14,760 nt of DNA, from contig DKGN01000183.1 in the NCBI GenBank assembly GCA_002453275.1, forward strand, positions 1 to 14,760. Direction: 5' to 3'. The DNA is from Caryophanales bacterium UBA6769 (lineage in GTDB: Bacteria; Bacillota; Bacilli; Bacillales; UBA6769). Below, in pieces: positions 14,315 to 14,760 of the stretch (position 1 is its first letter; each line of letters begins with the position of its first letter). Under the pieces are notes generated by a model that was not told the origin of the DNA, ran no database searches, and saw only the letters and a list, made by a program, of their open reading frames with translations. The translations under genes and the position numbers were made by a program.

Positions 14315-14343
14315 ACTTTTAAGCTGAAAAAGGATGAGTAACA

Positions 14344-14760
14344 GTGAAAATAGGACTTATTGGCGCAATGGACGAAGAAGTAAAATTATTGAAAGCAAGC
14401 ATGGAGAATGCACAAACGAAGGAAATCGCCTCATTTCAGTTTACTTCCGGTACAATTGATGATGTAAACGTTGTATTATTACAATCAGGGATCGGCAAAG
14501 TAAATGCAGCTATCGGTACAACATTACTTAACCAAGTTTTCTCTCCGGATTATGTTATTAACACAGGGAGTGCTGGTGGAATTCATCCAGAGTTAAATAT
14601 TGGTGATGTCGTCATTTCTAACGCAGTAGCGTACCATGATGTAGATGTAACTGCATTTGGTTATGAATACGGACAAGTTCCCCAAATGCCACCTTATTTT
14701 GAACCAGATGAACAGCTTGTTTCAATTGCAGAAAAGTGCGCGTCTCATAACGGACAACAA
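14344..14760 (+). CDS. mtnN: 5'-methylthioadenosine/S-adenosylhomocysteine nucleosidase, 3' end outside window
   Basis: Hydrolyses the glycosidic bond of MTA and S-adenosylhomocysteine, releasing adenine; a key step in methionine salvage and removal of SAM by-products, including those of methyltransferases such as TrmR. 139 of about 230 residues are visible and the frame runs off the window. MKIGLIGAMDEEVKLL carries the general acid Glu12; SGIGKVNAA near 48-56 and NTGSAGGIHPELNIGDVVIS form the nucleoside site; YHDVDVTAFGYEYGQVPQ matches the E. coli enzyme closely. The catalytic Asp (Asp197 in E. coli) lies beyond the window. The start GTG 14344 follows SD AAGGATG (14330-14336). Probably co-transcribed with yrrS. 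Confidence 0.95.
   Translation, partial: MKIGLIGAMDEEVKLLKASMENAQTKEIASFQFTSGTIDDVNVVLLQSGIGKVNAAIGTTLLNQVFSPDYVINTGSAGGIHPELNIGDVVISNAVAYHDVDVTAFGYEYGQVPQMPPYFEPDEQLVSIAEKCASHNGQQ

Overview
The window is a stretch of ordinary, highly conserved chromosome from a low-G+C Gram-positive bacterium, almost certainly a member of the Bacillaceae. The evidence is the gene order, which follows the Bacillus subtilis yrvO-mnmA-yrrB-recD2-yrrD ... yrrI-alaS-yrzL-yrrK-yrzB-yrrL-yrrM ... greA-yrrS ... mtnN block (synteny recalled, not searched). Purine-rich Shine-Dalgarno sequences, sigma-A type promoters and a T-box leader fit the same group. All 16 genes lie on the + strand. I see no mobile element, CRISPR array, rRNA or tRNA gene, and no sign of a recent insertion.

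Region 1 (1-5569) looks like one transcription unit that enters from the left and stops at a strong terminator (5546-5569). It holds the cysteine desulfurase YrvO (5' end cut off), the tRNA 2-thiouridylase MnmA, the TPR protein YrrB, the helicase RecD2, the PRC-barrel protein YrrD and a 62-residue protein with two CxxC pairs that overlaps yrrD. YrvO and MnmA form a sulfur-relay pair for s2U34 in tRNA. The six genes are tightly packed, with gaps of 1 to 59 nt or overlaps.

Region 2 (5570-9829) has the AI-2E family membrane protein YrrI, then two tandem sigma-A-like promoters, a textbook alanine T-box leader (GCU specifier) with its terminator, about 190 nt of further leader, and alaS.

Region 3 (9830-12941) carries the small cell-wall regulator ReoM/IreB, the RuvX/YqgF nuclease, the acidic DUF1292 protein YrzB, then, behind its own probable promoter, the septal-type lytic transglycosylase MltG and the tRNA 5-hydroxyuridine methyltransferase TrmR (YrrM).

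Region 4 (12942-14760) has greA with its own promoter and terminator, then yrrS and the 5' part of mtnN. Compared with B. subtilis, yrrN, yrrO and udk are missing between trmR and greA, and pbpI and yrrT are missing around yrrS.

Two themes recur: tRNA wobble-position chemistry and charging (YrvO, MnmA, TrmR, AlaS), and the cell envelope (ReoM, MltG, probably YrrS). I found no convincing new multi-gene system. The most interesting items are the missing TrhP partners of TrmR, the double promoter and long structured leader of alaS, the small CxxC protein coupled to yrrD, and repeat-rich DNA in the mltG promoter region.
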